DNA of 64,000 nt, from assembly GCA_031178355.1 (NCBI GenBank), contig JAPSJC010000002.1:56014-120013 (forward strand). Reading direction: 5' to 3'. Of the stretch, positions 1 to 9,542 are shown piece after piece. This DNA comes from Ureibacillus sp. GTDB taxonomy: Bacteria > Bacillota > Bacilli > Bacillales_A > Planococcaceae. The notes below the pieces were generated by a model. The model was not told the origin of the DNA. It did no database searches and saw only the letters and a list, made by a program, of their open reading frames with translations. The translations under genes were made by a program, and so were the position numbers. Numbering within the stretch: position 1 is the first letter of the stretch; each line of letters opens with the position of its first letter.

Positions 1-302
1 GACAATTAAATTCACCTGCACTAAGTATCATGACACAGCACGGCTTAATTCGTGAACGCTTTGCATCACTAGCAACAGATTCCATCCGTGCCGAACTTTT
101 AACTTTAGTAGGGTATGAAACTCAAGTATTAGAATTTATTGATATAGAACACACACCAAAGAATATTTTATTGCGGGCATACTACACAGGAAAAAAACCT
201 TCATTAGAACAAGTAAAACGTTATGATGAGTTTGTTCAATTCTTATCTGCCAAACCGTTTCTACAAAATGAATTACAAGATTACTTAAATAGTTTGAGCT
301 AA
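1..302 (+). CDS. C-terminal part of an unrecognised protein (5' end outside window)
   Basis: The reading frame is open from base 3 of the window (QLNSPALSI...) through the ORF-track Met at base 30, so that Met is internal and the gene starts upstream of the window. About 100 residues are visible. The tail is charged and helical with the segment EHTPKNILLRAY. The general look recalls the C-terminal half of class I SAM-dependent methyltransferases of Bacillales, but no SAM-binding glycine motif lies in the visible part, so the family is not established. A strong terminator follows 18 bases after the TAA, making this the last gene of its transcript. Confidence 0.6.
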   Translation, partial: QLNSPALSIMTQHGLIRERFASLATDSIRAELLTLVGYETQVLEFIDIEHTPKNILLRAYYTGKKPSLEQVKRYDEFVQFLSAKPFLQNELQDYLNSLS

Positions 303-320
303 AGCAACATATCATTTAGA

Positions 321-363
321 GACAAGTATATTTTGATGAACATCAAAGTATACTTGTCTTTTA
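321..363 (+). terminator. Intrinsic terminator after the first gene
   Basis: An 18-bp stem beginning GACAAGTATA with one wobble pair and a 2-base loop is followed by TTTTATT. It separates the partial first gene from the phosphate genes. Confidence 0.85.
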
Positions 364-494
364 TTACTTTAAAATATAGACATTACTACATTGTAAATCT
401 TGTATATTTCATAATTTTTGTATTGATTTTGTATTTCTTGTTACTTTAGATAAAGTTTTTGAAAATAATTCTCACATAAATCAGGAGGCATTCC

Positions 495-1115
495 ATGTTT
501 AGCCCTAAAAAACAAGACCCTTTCTTTGTGTCACTACATAAAATTGCAGAAAATATGAGGGAAGCAATTCATTATGCTAATAACGCAAAATATGAAACCA
601 TTGCTGACTTAAAAGATGTATCTATTAAGCTAAAAAAATATGAAACATATGGTGATCATTTAATTCATGAACTCATTGTAATGTTAAATAAATCATTCAT
701 GACACCCATTGAGAGAGAAGATATATTAGCTTTAGCTAATCGCTTGGATGATGTTTTAGATGGAATGGAGCATTGCATAGCCCATTTTGAAATGTTTTCA
801 TTTACAGAAATGGATAGTTCCATAAAAACATTTTTAGAACTAATCACGAAAAGTTCCAATGAAATAGTAGCAGCGATTGAATTATTGAATAGAAAAAATT
901 TATTAGAGATGCGTAAGCATATAATTCTTATTAAGGATTATGAACGTGAATGTGATGAAGTATCTCGTTCTTCTATTAAACAACTATTTTTAAACGAAAA
1001 AGATCCTATACGCTTAATAAAGTTCAAAGACATTTACAATCAACTAGAAGATATCGCAGATTATTGCCAAGATGTGGCGAATACTCTCGAAACGATTATT
1101 ATGCGTAATGCTTAG
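495..1115 (+). CDS. PhoU-like DUF47 family protein, partner of Pit
   Basis: A 206-residue, mostly alpha-helical protein of the TIGR00153/DUF47 family (B. subtilis YkaA type), distantly related to PhoU. These cytoplasmic proteins are encoded next to Pit phosphate permeases and are thought to modulate them. The start is well supported by AGGAGG upstream of ATG at 495. Conserved-looking segments include the N-terminal 'SLHKIAENM' and the C-terminal 'IYNQLEDIADYCQDVANTLE'. Length is normal for the family. The pit gene starts 15 bases downstream, so the two are co-transcribed. The regulatory role is inferred from family context. Confidence 0.88.
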   Translation: MFSPKKQDPFFVSLHKIAENMREAIHYANNAKYETIADLKDVSIKLKKYETYGDHLIHELIVMLNKSFMTPIEREDILALANRLDDVLDGMEHCIAHFEMFSFTEMDSSIKTFLELITKSSNEIVAAIELLNRKNLLEMRKHIILIKDYERECDEVSRSSIKQLFLNEKDPIRLIKFKDIYNQLEDIADYCQDVANTLETIIMRNA

Positions 1116-1130
1116 GAGCTGTAATAAAAT

Positions 1131-2147
1131 ATGGATACAATATTAATTATTACGATATTAGTTGTCATTTTTGCACTTGCATTCGATTTTATTAATGGTT
1201 TTCACGATACTGCAAATGCAATTGCAACTTCTGTATCAACGCGTGCACTACCACCACGAGTTGCCGTTTTATTAGCGGCTGTTATGAACTTTTTAGGGGC
1301 AATCACCTTTGTTGGGGTGGCAAAAGCAATAGCAAAGGACATTGTGGATCCACTTGCTTTAAATATTAGTCCCGACGATACTACAGGGACAATTGTTATA
1401 TTAGCAGCACTTTTATCAGCGATCACTTGGAACCTTTTAACTTGGTATTTTGGAATACCTTCAAGTTCATCCCATACTTTGATTGGATCAATTGCTGGGG
1501 CAGCAATTGCCGCAGCTGGATTTAAAATATTAAATTATGGTGGCTTTTCAAGTATTCTTATTGGATTAGTACTATCGCCATTTCTTGCACTTGCAGTTGG
1601 TTTTATCTTCATGAGTCTTTTTAAACTACTATTTAAAAATTGGAACTTATATCGGACAAATAGAGGGTTTCGCACTTTACAGATCTTCACAGCTGCCTTA
1701 CAAGCATTTACTCATGGTACAAATGATGCTCAAAAAGCAATGGGGATTATTACAATGGCGCTAATTGCAGCTGGGTTACAAACAGACGATAGTGTACATG
1801 ATTGGGTTCGTATTTCATGTGCTATTGCGATGGGGTTAGGAACATCGATTGGTGGATATAAAATTATTAAAACTGTAGGCGGGAAAATAATGAAAATCCG
1901 TCCAGTTAATGGCGCAGCAGCGGACTTAGCATCTGCTTCAATAATCTTTGGTGCAACATTGATACATTTACCTGTTTCCACTACACACGTTATCTCCTCT
2001 GCTATTATGGGGGTAGGGTCTGCGCAACGAGTAAAGGGTGTAAAATGGGGGGTTGCCCGCAAAATTGTTCTAACTTGGTTAATTACTATGCCGATATCCG
2101 CGCTTATGGCAGCAATTACTTATTATATTTTAAATATATTCTTTTAA
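1131..2147 (+). CDS. pit: Low-affinity inorganic phosphate transporter, PiT family
   Basis: A 338-residue integral membrane protein with about ten predicted transmembrane segments. The two inverted PiT signatures are both visible: 'GFHDTANAIATSVSTR' near residue 24 and 'THGTNDAQKAMGI' near residue 195. The family imports phosphate (or metal-phosphate) with protons or sodium. It follows the DUF47 gene by 15 bases with a GGAG site before ATG, and ends in a strong terminator. Length matches Bacillus PiT proteins (about 330-340 residues). Substrate specificity beyond phosphate cannot be read from the sequence. Confidence 0.93.
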   Translation: MDTILIITILVVIFALAFDFINGFHDTANAIATSVSTRALPPRVAVLLAAVMNFLGAITFVGVAKAIAKDIVDPLALNISPDDTTGTIVILAALLSAITWNLLTWYFGIPSSSSHTLIGSIAGAAIAAAGFKILNYGGFSSILIGLVLSPFLALAVGFIFMSLFKLLFKNWNLYRTNRGFRTLQIFTAALQAFTHGTNDAQKAMGIITMALIAAGLQTDDSVHDWVRISCAIAMGLGTSIGGYKIIKTVGGKIMKIRPVNGAAADLASASIIFGATLIHLPVSTTHVISSAIMGVGSAQRVKGVKWGVARKIVLTWLITMPISALMAAITYYILNIFF

Positions 2148-2150
2148 TAT

Positions 2151-2188
2151 AAAAAAAGTTGAATGGCAAATGCGATTCAACTTTTTTT
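2151..2188. terminator. Bidirectional terminator after pit
   Basis: AGTTGAAT pairs with ATTCAACT and is flanked by an A-run upstream and a T-run downstream, so it can stop both pit and the minus-strand unit that ends at 2211. Confidence 0.9.
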
Positions 2189-2210
2189 GGCCATATAAAA
2201 CGACCGCCGC

Positions 2211-2378
2211 CTATGAAAGGTCAGTCTTATTTACTTCCTCAGTCAACCTAAATGATAATTCGTCTACAGAATTCTTCGGTTCGTATGTTGCAAAGAATGT
2301 TTTAAAAGCAATGAAAATTAATATTACCACTACTATAACTATGCTAACTACAATAATTGCTGCCTTTTTCCCGTTCAT
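2211..2378 (-). CDS. Small single-span membrane protein (55 aa), not in the ORF track
   Basis: Reading the minus strand from 2378 gives a 55-residue ORF starting MNGKKAAIIV with a run of hydrophobic residues (about 8-24) forming one membrane anchor, then a charged tail ending VNKTDLS. AGGGTAAGGG lies just before the ATG. It starts 12 bases after the stop of the 152-residue gene and shares the bidirectional terminator, so the two form a small operon. The plus-strand 78-residue ORF over the same bases is its shadow. The N-in/C-out topology is inferred. Function unknown. Confidence 0.6.
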   Translation of the reverse strand: MNGKKAAIIVVSIVIVVVILIFIAFKTFFATYEPKNSVDELSFRLTEEVNKTDLS

Positions 2379-2389
2379 CCTATTTTCCC

Positions 2390-2848
2390 TTACCCTTTCT
2401 TTTTAAAACCGTCTTCTTTCAAATACTCAACCGCTGCTTCTCTTGTTCCAAAGCTTTCTTCTAAATTACTTTGAAAGTACACATTCCAACTTCGTTTTTC
2501 ATAGACTAATTCAATTTCGGAACCATGGTTTGAATACCAATATTCAATTATTGGTTGATCTGGATCCTCAGAAAGAAAAGCAATTGCATCACTAATTATT
2601 TCTCTTAGTTTTGACTCATCATAATCTCGAATATTAACTAACCCTCTGTCATTTGCCTCATTTTCGTATTTTAATAAATCTCCAACAAACACAAAGCCAT
2701 TGCCATTCGGGTGTAGTTTCTCAACAACAATTGTCTTCTCATATAAACTTTCATTGAAGTGATAATTTACTCGATTTAACGATATCTCCTTTTTTGTTAG
2801 TTCGGAAAACGATTCAATAATATTTTGTTTTTGCTCAAATGATAACAT
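2390..2848 (-). CDS. Uncharacterised cytoplasmic protein (152 aa)
   Basis: A 152-residue acidic soluble protein with no signal peptide or membrane segment. It has a central 'GNGFVFVGDLLKYENEA' segment and an aromatic C-terminal half (EYWYSNHGSEIELVYEKRSW, split by hydrophobic strands), suggesting a small alpha/beta fold. The start is supported by AAGGAG upstream of ATG at 2848. It is followed 12 bases later by the small membrane protein at 2211-2378, probably in the same transcript. I do not recognise the family. Confidence 0.7.
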   Translation of the reverse strand: MLSFEQKQNIIESFSELTKKEISLNRVNYHFNESLYEKTIVVEKLHPNGNGFVFVGDLLKYENEANDRGLVNIRDYDESKLREIISDAIAFLSEDPDQPIIEYWYSNHGSEIELVYEKRSWNVYFQSNLEESFGTREAAVEYLKEDGFKKKG

Positions 2849-2951
2849 GTACGAGCTCCTTTTATTCCTTTTTTATTTATTCAGCAAACAGTATAACAAT
2901 ATATATAAAAACAGTATACCTTAGGCATACTGTTTCCTACTCTTTTATCTG

Positions 2952-4031
2952 TTAAACTGACTTTGTTGCAGCTTCTTTAATCTTCCTACGTTCTTCATAA
3001 ATGTTAATTAAAATTGCTTTTATAACTGCATAAGTAGGAATTGCAATAATAATAGCTATAAAACCAGCAATATTACCAGCAGCGAGAACAACTGAAATAA
3101 CAGTTAATGGATGGATATTTAACTTTTCACCCATTATATTTGGTGTAATAAGATTACTTTCAACTTGCTGAGCAACTAGGGTAATTACACATACCCAAAT
3201 AACTAAAATTGGATCCTGTGTAAGAGCGACCACAATCGCCGGTGCCAAAGATATCCACGGACCTATAAAAGGAATCATATTCATAAAGAAAGCAAAGATT
3301 GCTAATAGTAATGAATACTCTAGCCCTATCAAATGATATCCCACATAAATTGAAATGGCGAGTATTGCACTGATCATTACTTGACCTTGTACATAATTAC
3401 GTAATACATTGTCAATATCTGCAAGCGTTTCTTTAACCCATCTACGGCGATCACCTGTAAATATATTGTAAATTTGAGGCGCAAATTTTTCGTGATCTTT
3501 TAACATGAATATAAAAAAGAATGGAATTAGGATTATTGTAAAGGTAGCTGAAACTGCTCCGCTTATAAAAGATACAATCATCTGGCTACCTGCAACAGCA
3601 ATTCCTTGAATTGAATCAACAATAGAATCAATCATTTGCTCTGCCTGTGGTGGTAAGTTGTCCTTATTTGCCATGACAAAATCTGTTGCTTCCATAATTT
3701 TGTCTCCAATATAAGGAGAGCTTTTTACTAGATTACTTATTTGATTTGATATTGGGTTCGCTATTAGTAGTGCTAACCCTGTAAATAAACCCGCCAATAT
3801 TAATACAATTGTAACGATACTTCCCCATCTAGGCATTCCGCGCTTTTCTAATAGCCTTTGAATAGGTTCAGTTACATAATAAAGTACCCCACCAATTAAT
3901 AATGGAATAAATATAGTTTGTATAATAATAAATATCGGATTAAAAATCCAATGAATCTCAAGTGTGTACTTCGTAATTAATAATAATATTAATATTCCGA
4001 CCCCTACTTGAAACCACACTTTTTTTGTCAC
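2952..4031 (-). CDS. AI-2E family (UPF0118) membrane transporter, YueF-like
   Basis: A 359-residue polytopic protein with the AI-2E transporter layout: two N-terminal helices, a paired helix after 'RLLEKRGMPRWG', a soluble 'SPYIGDKIMEATDF' insert, then helices around 'FIFMLKDHEKFAP' and 'PFIGPWISLAPAIVVAL', and a final pair ending in a basic tail (YEERRKIKEAAT). Family members were named for autoinducer-2 export but many move ions or other solutes, so the substrate is open. N-terminal similarity suggests B. subtilis YueF as the closest relative. It stands alone on the minus strand. Confidence 0.85.
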   Translation of the reverse strand: MTKKVWFQVGVGILILLLITKYTLEIHWIFNPIFIIIQTIFIPLLIGGVLYYVTEPIQRLLEKRGMPRWGSIVTIVLILAGLFTGLALLIANPISNQISNLVKSSPYIGDKIMEATDFVMANKDNLPPQAEQMIDSIVDSIQGIAVAGSQMIVSFISGAVSATFTIILIPFFFIFMLKDHEKFAPQIYNIFTGDRRRWVKETLADIDNVLRNYVQGQVMISAILAISIYVGYHLIGLEYSLLLAIFAFFMNMIPFIGPWISLAPAIVVALTQDPILVIWVCVITLVAQQVESNLITPNIMGEKLNIHPLTVISVVLAAGNIAGFIAIIIAIPTYAVIKAILINIYEERRKIKEAATKSV

Positions 4032-4272
4032 CTATACGCTCACTCCCTTCAATCTCCGTATTAGTATTCTTTACCAAAAATAATAGAGTTAAAACTATAT
4101 ACAACTATATATTAACAAAAGTACCAAAAATATATTAGTAAAAAATATCTCGAACTGACTTAATGATAATATCTAGATAGGCCATTTCCTATGCAACAGA
4201 TTTGCGAACAACATGGTATTGACCTGAATCTTGTGCGGATTTTCAAAAAATTTTAAACTTATTACCGCAAAT

Positions 4273-4302
4273 AAAAACCTCCCGAAATATCGAGAGGTTT
4301 TT
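4273..4302 (-). terminator. Terminator of the M3 peptidase gene
   Basis: AAAACCTC pairs with GAGGTTTT around a short AT loop. On the minus strand a T-run follows. It lies 4 bases past the stop codon at 4306. Confidence 0.88.
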
Positions 4303-4305
4303 ATT

Positions 4306-6003
4306 TTATAGTTTCTCGTCATCTACTGAGTTAATATACTCTTCTATAGATTCAATAATAGACTCTATACAACCGTCTTCAAAAGGAGAGATTAGTCCTG
4401 CTGCTTCTACTAGTTTTGTAAATGATTTCGAACCACCTAGTCCACATAGGTGAAGATAATCCTTCCAAGCATCCTCGAAGTTTTCTCTTGAACGTTTCCA
4501 GAATTGGAATGCACATACTTGCGCAAGAGTATAATCGATATAATAGAAAGGACTATTATAGATATGACCTTGTCGTTGCCAGAATCCACCTTGTTCTAAA
4601 TAATCATAGCCATCATAATCACGATGAGGTAAATATTTCTCCTCAATAGCTTTCCATGCCGCTTTTCTTTCTGCTGGTGTCATATTAGGATTTTCATAAA
4701 CTACATGTTGGAATTCATCAACAGAAACACCATAAGGTAGGAATAATAAACCACTTGTTAAATGAGTAAACTTATACTTTTCAGTTTCTTCCTTAAAGAA
4801 TAAGTCCATCCATCGCCATGTAAAGAATTCCATACTCATTGAATGAATCTCAGCAGATTCATATGTTGGCCAGAGGTATTCAGGTATACCAATGTTACGA
4901 CTAGAATACACTTGGAAAGCATGTCCTGCTTCATGAGTTAGGACATCGATGTCACCAGAAGTTCCATTAAAGTTAGAGAAAATAAATGGCGCATTATAGC
5001 TATCTATAAAAGTACAATAACCTCCACTCTCTTTTCCTTTTTTCGCTTCAAGATCCATTAAATCATTATCAATCATGAAGTTGATAAATTCACCTGTTTC
5101 TGGAGATAGATCCTCATACATCTTCTTCCCATTTTCAATAATCCACTCGGCATCCCCTTTAGGATTCGCATTTCCTGTTAAGAAGTTTAACCCCTCATCG
5201 TAATATTTAAAGTTATCTACACCAATACGCTTTGCTTGTCTTTCGTAAAGTTTAGTTGCAACCGGAACGATATACTCTTTTACTTGATTACGGAAGTTTT
5301 TAACCATTTCCGCATTATAATCAACGCGGTTCATATTAACATATCCAAGCTCAACATAATTGTTATAGCCTAAAGTCGTTGCAATTTGATGACGAAGCTT
5401 TACAAGAGAATCATAGATTTCGTCGAATTTCTCACCATTCTCTTTAAAGAAATCAAATCTAGCAATCATTGCCTTCTTACGTACTTCTCGGTCTGTTGAC
5501 TCACCATAAGGAGCTAATTGAGCTAATGTTAATGTTTTACCATCGAATTCAATTTGCGCTGAAGCAACAAGCTTACTATACTCTGATACAAGCTTATTTT
5601 CTTTTTGTAATAACTCAATTATTTCTGGTGAGAAGGATTTAATTTGGTTTTCAGCAAGCGCAAAAAGTTGAGACCCCCACTTCTCCTCTAGCTCATTTCG
5701 AAACGGAGATTTCACTAACTCTTGATAATACTCAAATATTACTTCTTCAAATTGTGGTGCAATTTCATCAAAATAATCTCGTTCCATTTGATAGAACTCG
5801 TCATTAGTATTAATAGATGCACGAATGTAAACTAGCGTTGAATGTGTTCCATATTCCTTACGAACATTATTAATTTCCTCAATAGCACTAATCTGTTTTT
5901 CAACAGTTTCGGCATTTTTAAATTGTTCAATTAATAAGCGAATTTCTTTCGTTAAAGCATCTAATTCCGGTCTTTTATATTCATAGTCCTTAAAAGTAAC
6001 CAT
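4306..6003 (-). CDS. M3 family oligoendopeptidase (PepF-like zinc peptidase)
   Basis: A cytoplasmic zinc metallopeptidase that cuts short peptides. The zinc-binding HExxH motif is seen as 'THEAGHAFQ' near residue 360, with the downstream glutamate region 'YESAEIHSMSMEFF' supplying the third ligand. The ORF track begins upstream, but GAGGGG lies 7 bases before ATG at 6003 (MVTFKDYEY), giving 565 residues, the usual size for the Bacillales M3 oligoendopeptidase. The 24 extra residues are AT-rich and unlike the family. A terminator follows directly, so it is monocistronic. Confidence 0.92.
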   Translation of the reverse strand: MVTFKDYEYKRPELDALTKEIRLLIEQFKNAETVEKQISAIEEINNVRKEYGTHSTLVYIRASINTNDEFYQMERDYFDEIAPQFEEVIFEYYQELVKSPFRNELEEKWGSQLFALAENQIKSFSPEIIELLQKENKLVSEYSKLVASAQIEFDGKTLTLAQLAPYGESTDREVRKKAMIARFDFFKENGEKFDEIYDSLVKLRHQIATTLGYNNYVELGYVNMNRVDYNAEMVKNFRNQVKEYIVPVATKLYERQAKRIGVDNFKYYDEGLNFLTGNANPKGDAEWIIENGKKMYEDLSPETGEFINFMIDNDLMDLEAKKGKESGGYCTFIDSYNAPFIFSNFNGTSGDIDVLTHEAGHAFQVYSSRNIGIPEYLWPTYESAEIHSMSMEFFTWRWMDLFFKEETEKYKFTHLTSGLLFLPYGVSVDEFQHVVYENPNMTPAERKAAWKAIEEKYLPHRDYDGYDYLEQGGFWQRQGHIYNSPFYYIDYTLAQVCAFQFWKRSRENFEDAWKDYLHLCGLGGSKSFTKLVEAAGLISPFEDGCIESIIESIEEYINSVDDEKL

Positions 6004-6154
6004 AATTATACCCCTCTTCCCCATTTTTGGAATAGTTTGAATATTAATTATATATGCAAATATGTATCCTCGCAATCTTCCAATCTAGAGTCCACTTATT
6101 AACAAATAATACTATTCGCAAAACCTTTTTACAAATTTAACTATTATAGAGAAT

Positions 6155-6187
6155 AAAAAAAATCCAACAGCTTTCACTGTCGGATTT
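6155..6187 (-). terminator. Terminator of the YebC-type regulator gene
   Basis: AATCCAACAG pairs with CTGTCGGATT (one mismatch), followed on the minus strand by a run of eight T, 10 bases after the stop. Confidence 0.85.
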
Positions 6188-6197
6188 AATCTTATAT

Positions 6198-6917
6198 TTA
6201 GTCTTCTAGATCTGCATTATGATATACACGCTGTACATCGTCTAAATCTTCAAGAGCATCTAACATTTTTTCAAATTTCGCCTTATCTTCTCCTGTTAAC
6301 TTTACTTCTGTTTGGGGAAGCATAGTCAATTCTGCTACAGAAAATTCTGTAATCCCCGCTGCTTTAAATGCTTCTTGCGCAGCATGGAACTGATCTGGTT
6401 CAGCATATACAATCGTTACATCTTCCTCTTCAAATACATCTCGCGCATCAACATCTGCTTCTAATAGTATTTCTAATACATCATCTAAAGATTTATCTTC
6501 TATACCAAATACAGCTGTTGCGTCAAACATATAAGTAACGGAACCACTAACACCCATGTTTCCACCATTTTTACCAAAAGCAGCACGTACGTCTGAAGCT
6601 GTTCTATTTACGTTATTTGTTAATGCATCAACAATGACCATTGTTCCACCAACACCAAAGCCTTCATAACGTAATTCATTATAATCTTCACCGCCAGCAC
6701 CTTTAGCTTTATCGATTGCTTTATCAATGATGTGTTTTGGCACATTGTATGTTTTAGCACGTTCTAATACAAATTTTAATGCAGCATTTGATTCTGGATC
6801 TGGTTCACCTTTTTTAGCAGCTACATAGATTTCAACACCAAACTTCGCATAAATACGACTAGTATTTTTATCCTTTTCTGCTTTTTTATCTTTAATATTA
6901 TTCCATTTTCGACCCAT
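6198..6917 (-). CDS. yeeI: YebC/PmpR family regulator (YeeI-like)
   Basis: A 239-residue member of the YebC/PmpR family, beginning [18 protein letters not shown], the standard N-terminus of the three-domain fold. '[19 protein letters not shown]' and '[20 protein letters not shown]'-type segments (here '[14 protein letters not shown]') are family hallmarks. Family members were described as DNA-binding regulators; some are now linked to relief of ribosome stalling, so both roles should be kept open. The track start at 6926 is a GTG three codons upstream; ATG at 6917 has AAAGAGAG at good spacing and fits the family. Single gene with its own terminator. Confidence 0.9.
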   Translation of the reverse strand: MGRKWNNIKDKKAEKDKNTSRIYAKFGVEIYVAAKKGEPDPESNAALKFVLERAKTYNVPKHIIDKAIDKAKGAGGEDYNELRYEGFGVGGTMVIVDALTNNVNRTASDVRAAFGKNGGNMGVSGSVTYMFDATAVFGIEDKSLDDVLEILLEADVDARDVFEEEDVTIVYAEPDQFHAAQEAFKAAGITEFSVAELTMLPQTEVKLTGEDKAKFEKMLDALEDLDDVQRVYHNADLED

Positions 6918-7075
6918 TGGGATCACTCTCTTTCATTGATTCTGGATATACATCAAGGCATGTTCACCTATATTAAGTAAATGAGACTGTAATATTATAC
7001 ACCAACTGATTATAAAAGAAAAAGGGGGGTGATTGACCTATACTACAGAATCAACACCAAGCTATTTCATGATCC

Positions 7076-7546
7076 TTATACACCCTTATTATCTTCCTCT
7101 AGTATTAGGGCTAGAACTGCTTCACATCCTTCGAAGACTAGGTCATATGTTTCTTGAAAATCTCCAGTATAATAAGGATCTGGTACGTCCTTTTTATGAT
7201 CAGTTAAATCTAAAAAACGAAAGACTTTTGGCTGCTCTGGTTGTTCTAACATTTTAAGGATATTTTGAACATTACTCGTATCCATTCCAATTATGTAATC
7301 AAAATTCTCATAATCTTCTTTTTCTAGTTGTCGAGCTTTCATTCCTTTAGTAGTTATATTAAATTCCTGAAGCTTTGCTACAGTCCCCTTATGAGGTGGT
7401 TTTCCAATATGCCAAGAACTAGTAGCTGCAGAATCTACTTTAATGGTTTCGCTTAGACCTCTTTTCTCAATTAAGTCTCTCATAATAGCTTCCGCCATTG
7501 GAGAACGACAGATGTTTCCTAAGCAAACAAACAACACTCGAATCAT
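7076..7546 (-). CDS. yfkJ: Low-molecular-weight protein tyrosine phosphatase (YfkJ-like)
   Basis: A 156-residue cysteine phosphatase. The P-loop CX5R is 'CLGNICRS' at residues 8-15 and the general acid Asp lies in 'VPDPYYTGDF' near residue 121, the full catalytic set. Length is typical. GGAGGG sits before ATG 7546. In B. subtilis YfkJ dephosphorylates tyrosine and arginine-type phosphoproteins in stress contexts; the specific target here is unknown. It is an isolated minus-strand gene preceded by a 430-base gap. Confidence 0.92.
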   Translation of the reverse strand: MIRVLFVCLGNICRSPMAEAIMRDLIEKRGLSETIKVDSAATSSWHIGKPPHKGTVAKLQEFNITTKGMKARQLEKEDYENFDYIIGMDTSNVQNILKMLEQPEQPKVFRFLDLTDHKKDVPDPYYTGDFQETYDLVFEGCEAVLALILEEDNKGV

Positions 7547-7977
7547 TCAAAACCCTCCTATCGATATGTATATAAAAAAACTCTCCTATTAGGAGTTGAG
7601 GCGATTCCTCTTTCTCTTTTTCTACGAATAATATTTACAATTTTCAGATTTTTACGTATATTAAATAAGACCATTTAGAGCAATTAATGTTGTAAAATTA
7701 CTTAATTCCTAGACTTGTTAAATGGTCAATAGTTTATAACAAAGTTCTATGGAAGATTACCTAAGGTTACATGTAATTCCTTTGGTGTTGTCTTGAAAAG
7801 AGATTAATACATAACGGAAGATAAAGTGAGAAGTTTGTTGTTGGAATTAGTTTATAACAATATTACTAGATTAAGATATAATCATTATTTTCCATAACAA
7901 TATGCCAAACACTTTTTTATTGACTGTCGACTGTATACACTTTTTTCGATCGAACTATTCCAAATATTACAAAAGGA
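7547..7977. other. 430-base intergenic region between yfkJ and the AbgT gene
   Basis: AT-rich, no convincing ORF. Near its right end lie two adjacent perfect palindromes, GTCGAC (7926-7931) and TGTATACA (7932-7939), directly downstream of a TTGACT hexamer at 7920. They may be an operator for the AbgT-peptidase operon, but no matching -10 box is clear. A short hairpin (CTCCTATTAGGAG, about 7580-7592) lies close to the yfkJ start and may be in its leader. Confidence 0.35.
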
Positions 7978-7986
7978 GTGATTGAC

Positions 7987-9528
7987 TTGCAAGAACAATC
8001 GGAAAAAATTCAATTAGAAAAACCAAAAGGGTTTATACGATTTCTCAATGGAGTTGAGCGTTTAGGGAATCGACTTCCAAATCCATTTGTTTTGTTTTTA
8101 TGTTTAGCCCTATTGTGTATTTTTATTTCTTGGCTGGTACATGCCTTCGGAGTTTCTGTTATACACCCAGGAACCGGTGAGGAAATATTTGTAAAAAGTT
8201 TAGTTTCTAATGAAGGTTTAACATTCATATTGGGATCCGCGATAGATAATTTTGTTAACTTTAACCCGTTGGGAGTGGTCCTTGCATTAATGTTAGGGAT
8301 TGGCCTATGTCAAAAAACTGGTTTATTTGAAGCTGCCATAAAGAAAACCATCTTAGGTGCTCCAAAATCGATTATTACTTATGCGGTGTTATTTATTGGA
8401 ATCCTGGGGAATATTGCATCAAATGGGGCGTATGTTGTAGTTCCTCCTTTAGCAGCAATGGTTTTCCTTGCTGTTGGAAGACATCCTTTGGCAGGAATGG
8501 CAGCTGGAATTGCGGGTGTCGGTGCTGGTTTTACTGCGAATATTTTAATTACTGATTTTGACGCGCTTATTTCAGGAATCTCAACAAGTGCAGCAAAAAC
8601 CATTAATGGGGACATTGTGGTAACCGCTATTGATAACTGGTTTTTTATGAGTATATCTGTTTTTGTACTTACTATTACGGGTGCATTCGTTACTGAACGA
8701 ATCATTGAGCCAAAGTTAGGAGCTTATAAAGGGAACGGGCAAGAAGATGCAATAACAGCAGTTGGGCCGTTAGAAACAAAAGCATTAAGAAATACAGTGA
8801 TTTCAGCGGTATTATATATTGGTTTTGTTGCTACATGTTTATTTATCCCAAATAGTCCTTTAAGAAATGAATCTGGTGGATTCATTCCCTCACCATTTAT
8901 GGGTGGAATCACGATGTTTCTTCTATTATTCTTCTTAACGATAGGGATTACATACGGTGTATCGATCAAGAAAATTAAAAATTCAAGTGATGTAACGAAT
9001 TTTATGGTTGAAGGAATGAAGGATATGAGCACATTCATTGTATTGGCATTCGCCATTGCACAGTTTATTGCTTATATCCAGTGGAGTAATTTGGCAATAT
9101 GGATTTCCGTAGACGGAGCAGAACTGCTTAAATCCATTAATTTAACTGGTTTCCCAGTCATTATTCTATTTGTATTATTAACTGCTCTATTAAGTCTCTT
9201 TATTACAAGCGGCAGTGCATTATGGTCAGTCCTGGCACCAGTCTTTGTACCTATGCTGATGTTGCTCGATTTCCATCCAGCATTTATACAGGTGGCTTAC
9301 AGGGTTGCAGATTCGGCAACAAATATGATTACGCCGCTTAATCCGTTTGTGGCAATCATGCTAGTATTCATTACTAAATATGATAAAAAGGCCGGCTTAG
9401 GGACGCATATTTCCTTAATATTCCCTTATACCATCGCATTCTTATTAGTTTGGATCATTATGATATGCATCTTTGGTCTATTTGGAATTCCAGTCGGACC
9501 AGGGGTAGATATGTATTTAAATAATTGA
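7987..9528 (+). CDS. AbgT family transporter
   Basis: A 513-residue polytopic membrane protein of the AbgT family (p-aminobenzoyl-glutamate permease; some members export sulfonamides). Typical segments include 'NRLPNPFVLFLCLALLCIFISW' at the N-terminus (quoted in part), 'GNIASNGAYVVVPPLAAMVF' and 'YRVADSATNMITPLNPF' near the end. The track start at 7978 is a GTG that overlaps the Shine-Dalgarno GGAG; TTG at 7987 is 8 bases after it and is chosen. An M20 peptidase follows within 15 bases, so the pair probably imports and cleaves an aryl- or acyl-peptide. Substrate is inferred from family only. Confidence 0.9.
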   Translation: MQEQSEKIQLEKPKGFIRFLNGVERLGNRLPNPFVLFLCLALLCIFISWLVHAFGVSVIHPGTGEEIFVKSLVSNEGLTFILGSAIDNFVNFNPLGVVLALMLGIGLCQKTGLFEAAIKKTILGAPKSIITYAVLFIGILGNIASNGAYVVVPPLAAMVFLAVGRHPLAGMAAGIAGVGAGFTANILITDFDALISGISTSAAKTINGDIVVTAIDNWFFMSISVFVLTITGAFVTERIIEPKLGAYKGNGQEDAITAVGPLETKALRNTVISAVLYIGFVATCLFIPNSPLRNESGGFIPSPFMGGITMFLLLFFLTIGITYGVSIKKIKNSSDVTNFMVEGMKDMSTFIVLAFAIAQFIAYIQWSNLAIWISVDGAELLKSINLTGFPVIILFVLLTALLSLFITSGSALWSVLAPVFVPMLMLLDFHPAFIQVAYRVADSATNMITPLNPFVAIMLVFITKYDKKAGLGTHISLIFPYTIAFLLVWIIMICIFGLFGIPVGPGVDMYLNN

Positions 9529-9542
9529 AAGTGGGGGTTATG

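Noticed and set aside
2170-2406. 78-residue plus-strand ORF after pit
   Set aside because: It begins inside the pit terminator and is the complement of the better-supported 55-residue minus-strand gene.
4190-4257. 21-residue ORF (QQICEQHGIDLNLVRIFKKF-type tail) in the gap between the AI-2E and M3 genes
   Set aside because: Protein-like tail, but no ribosome site, no upstream domain and too short to assign; may be chance or a tiny relic.
7033-7257. 74-residue plus-strand ORF over yfkJ
   Set aside because: Shadow of the phosphatase gene in another frame.
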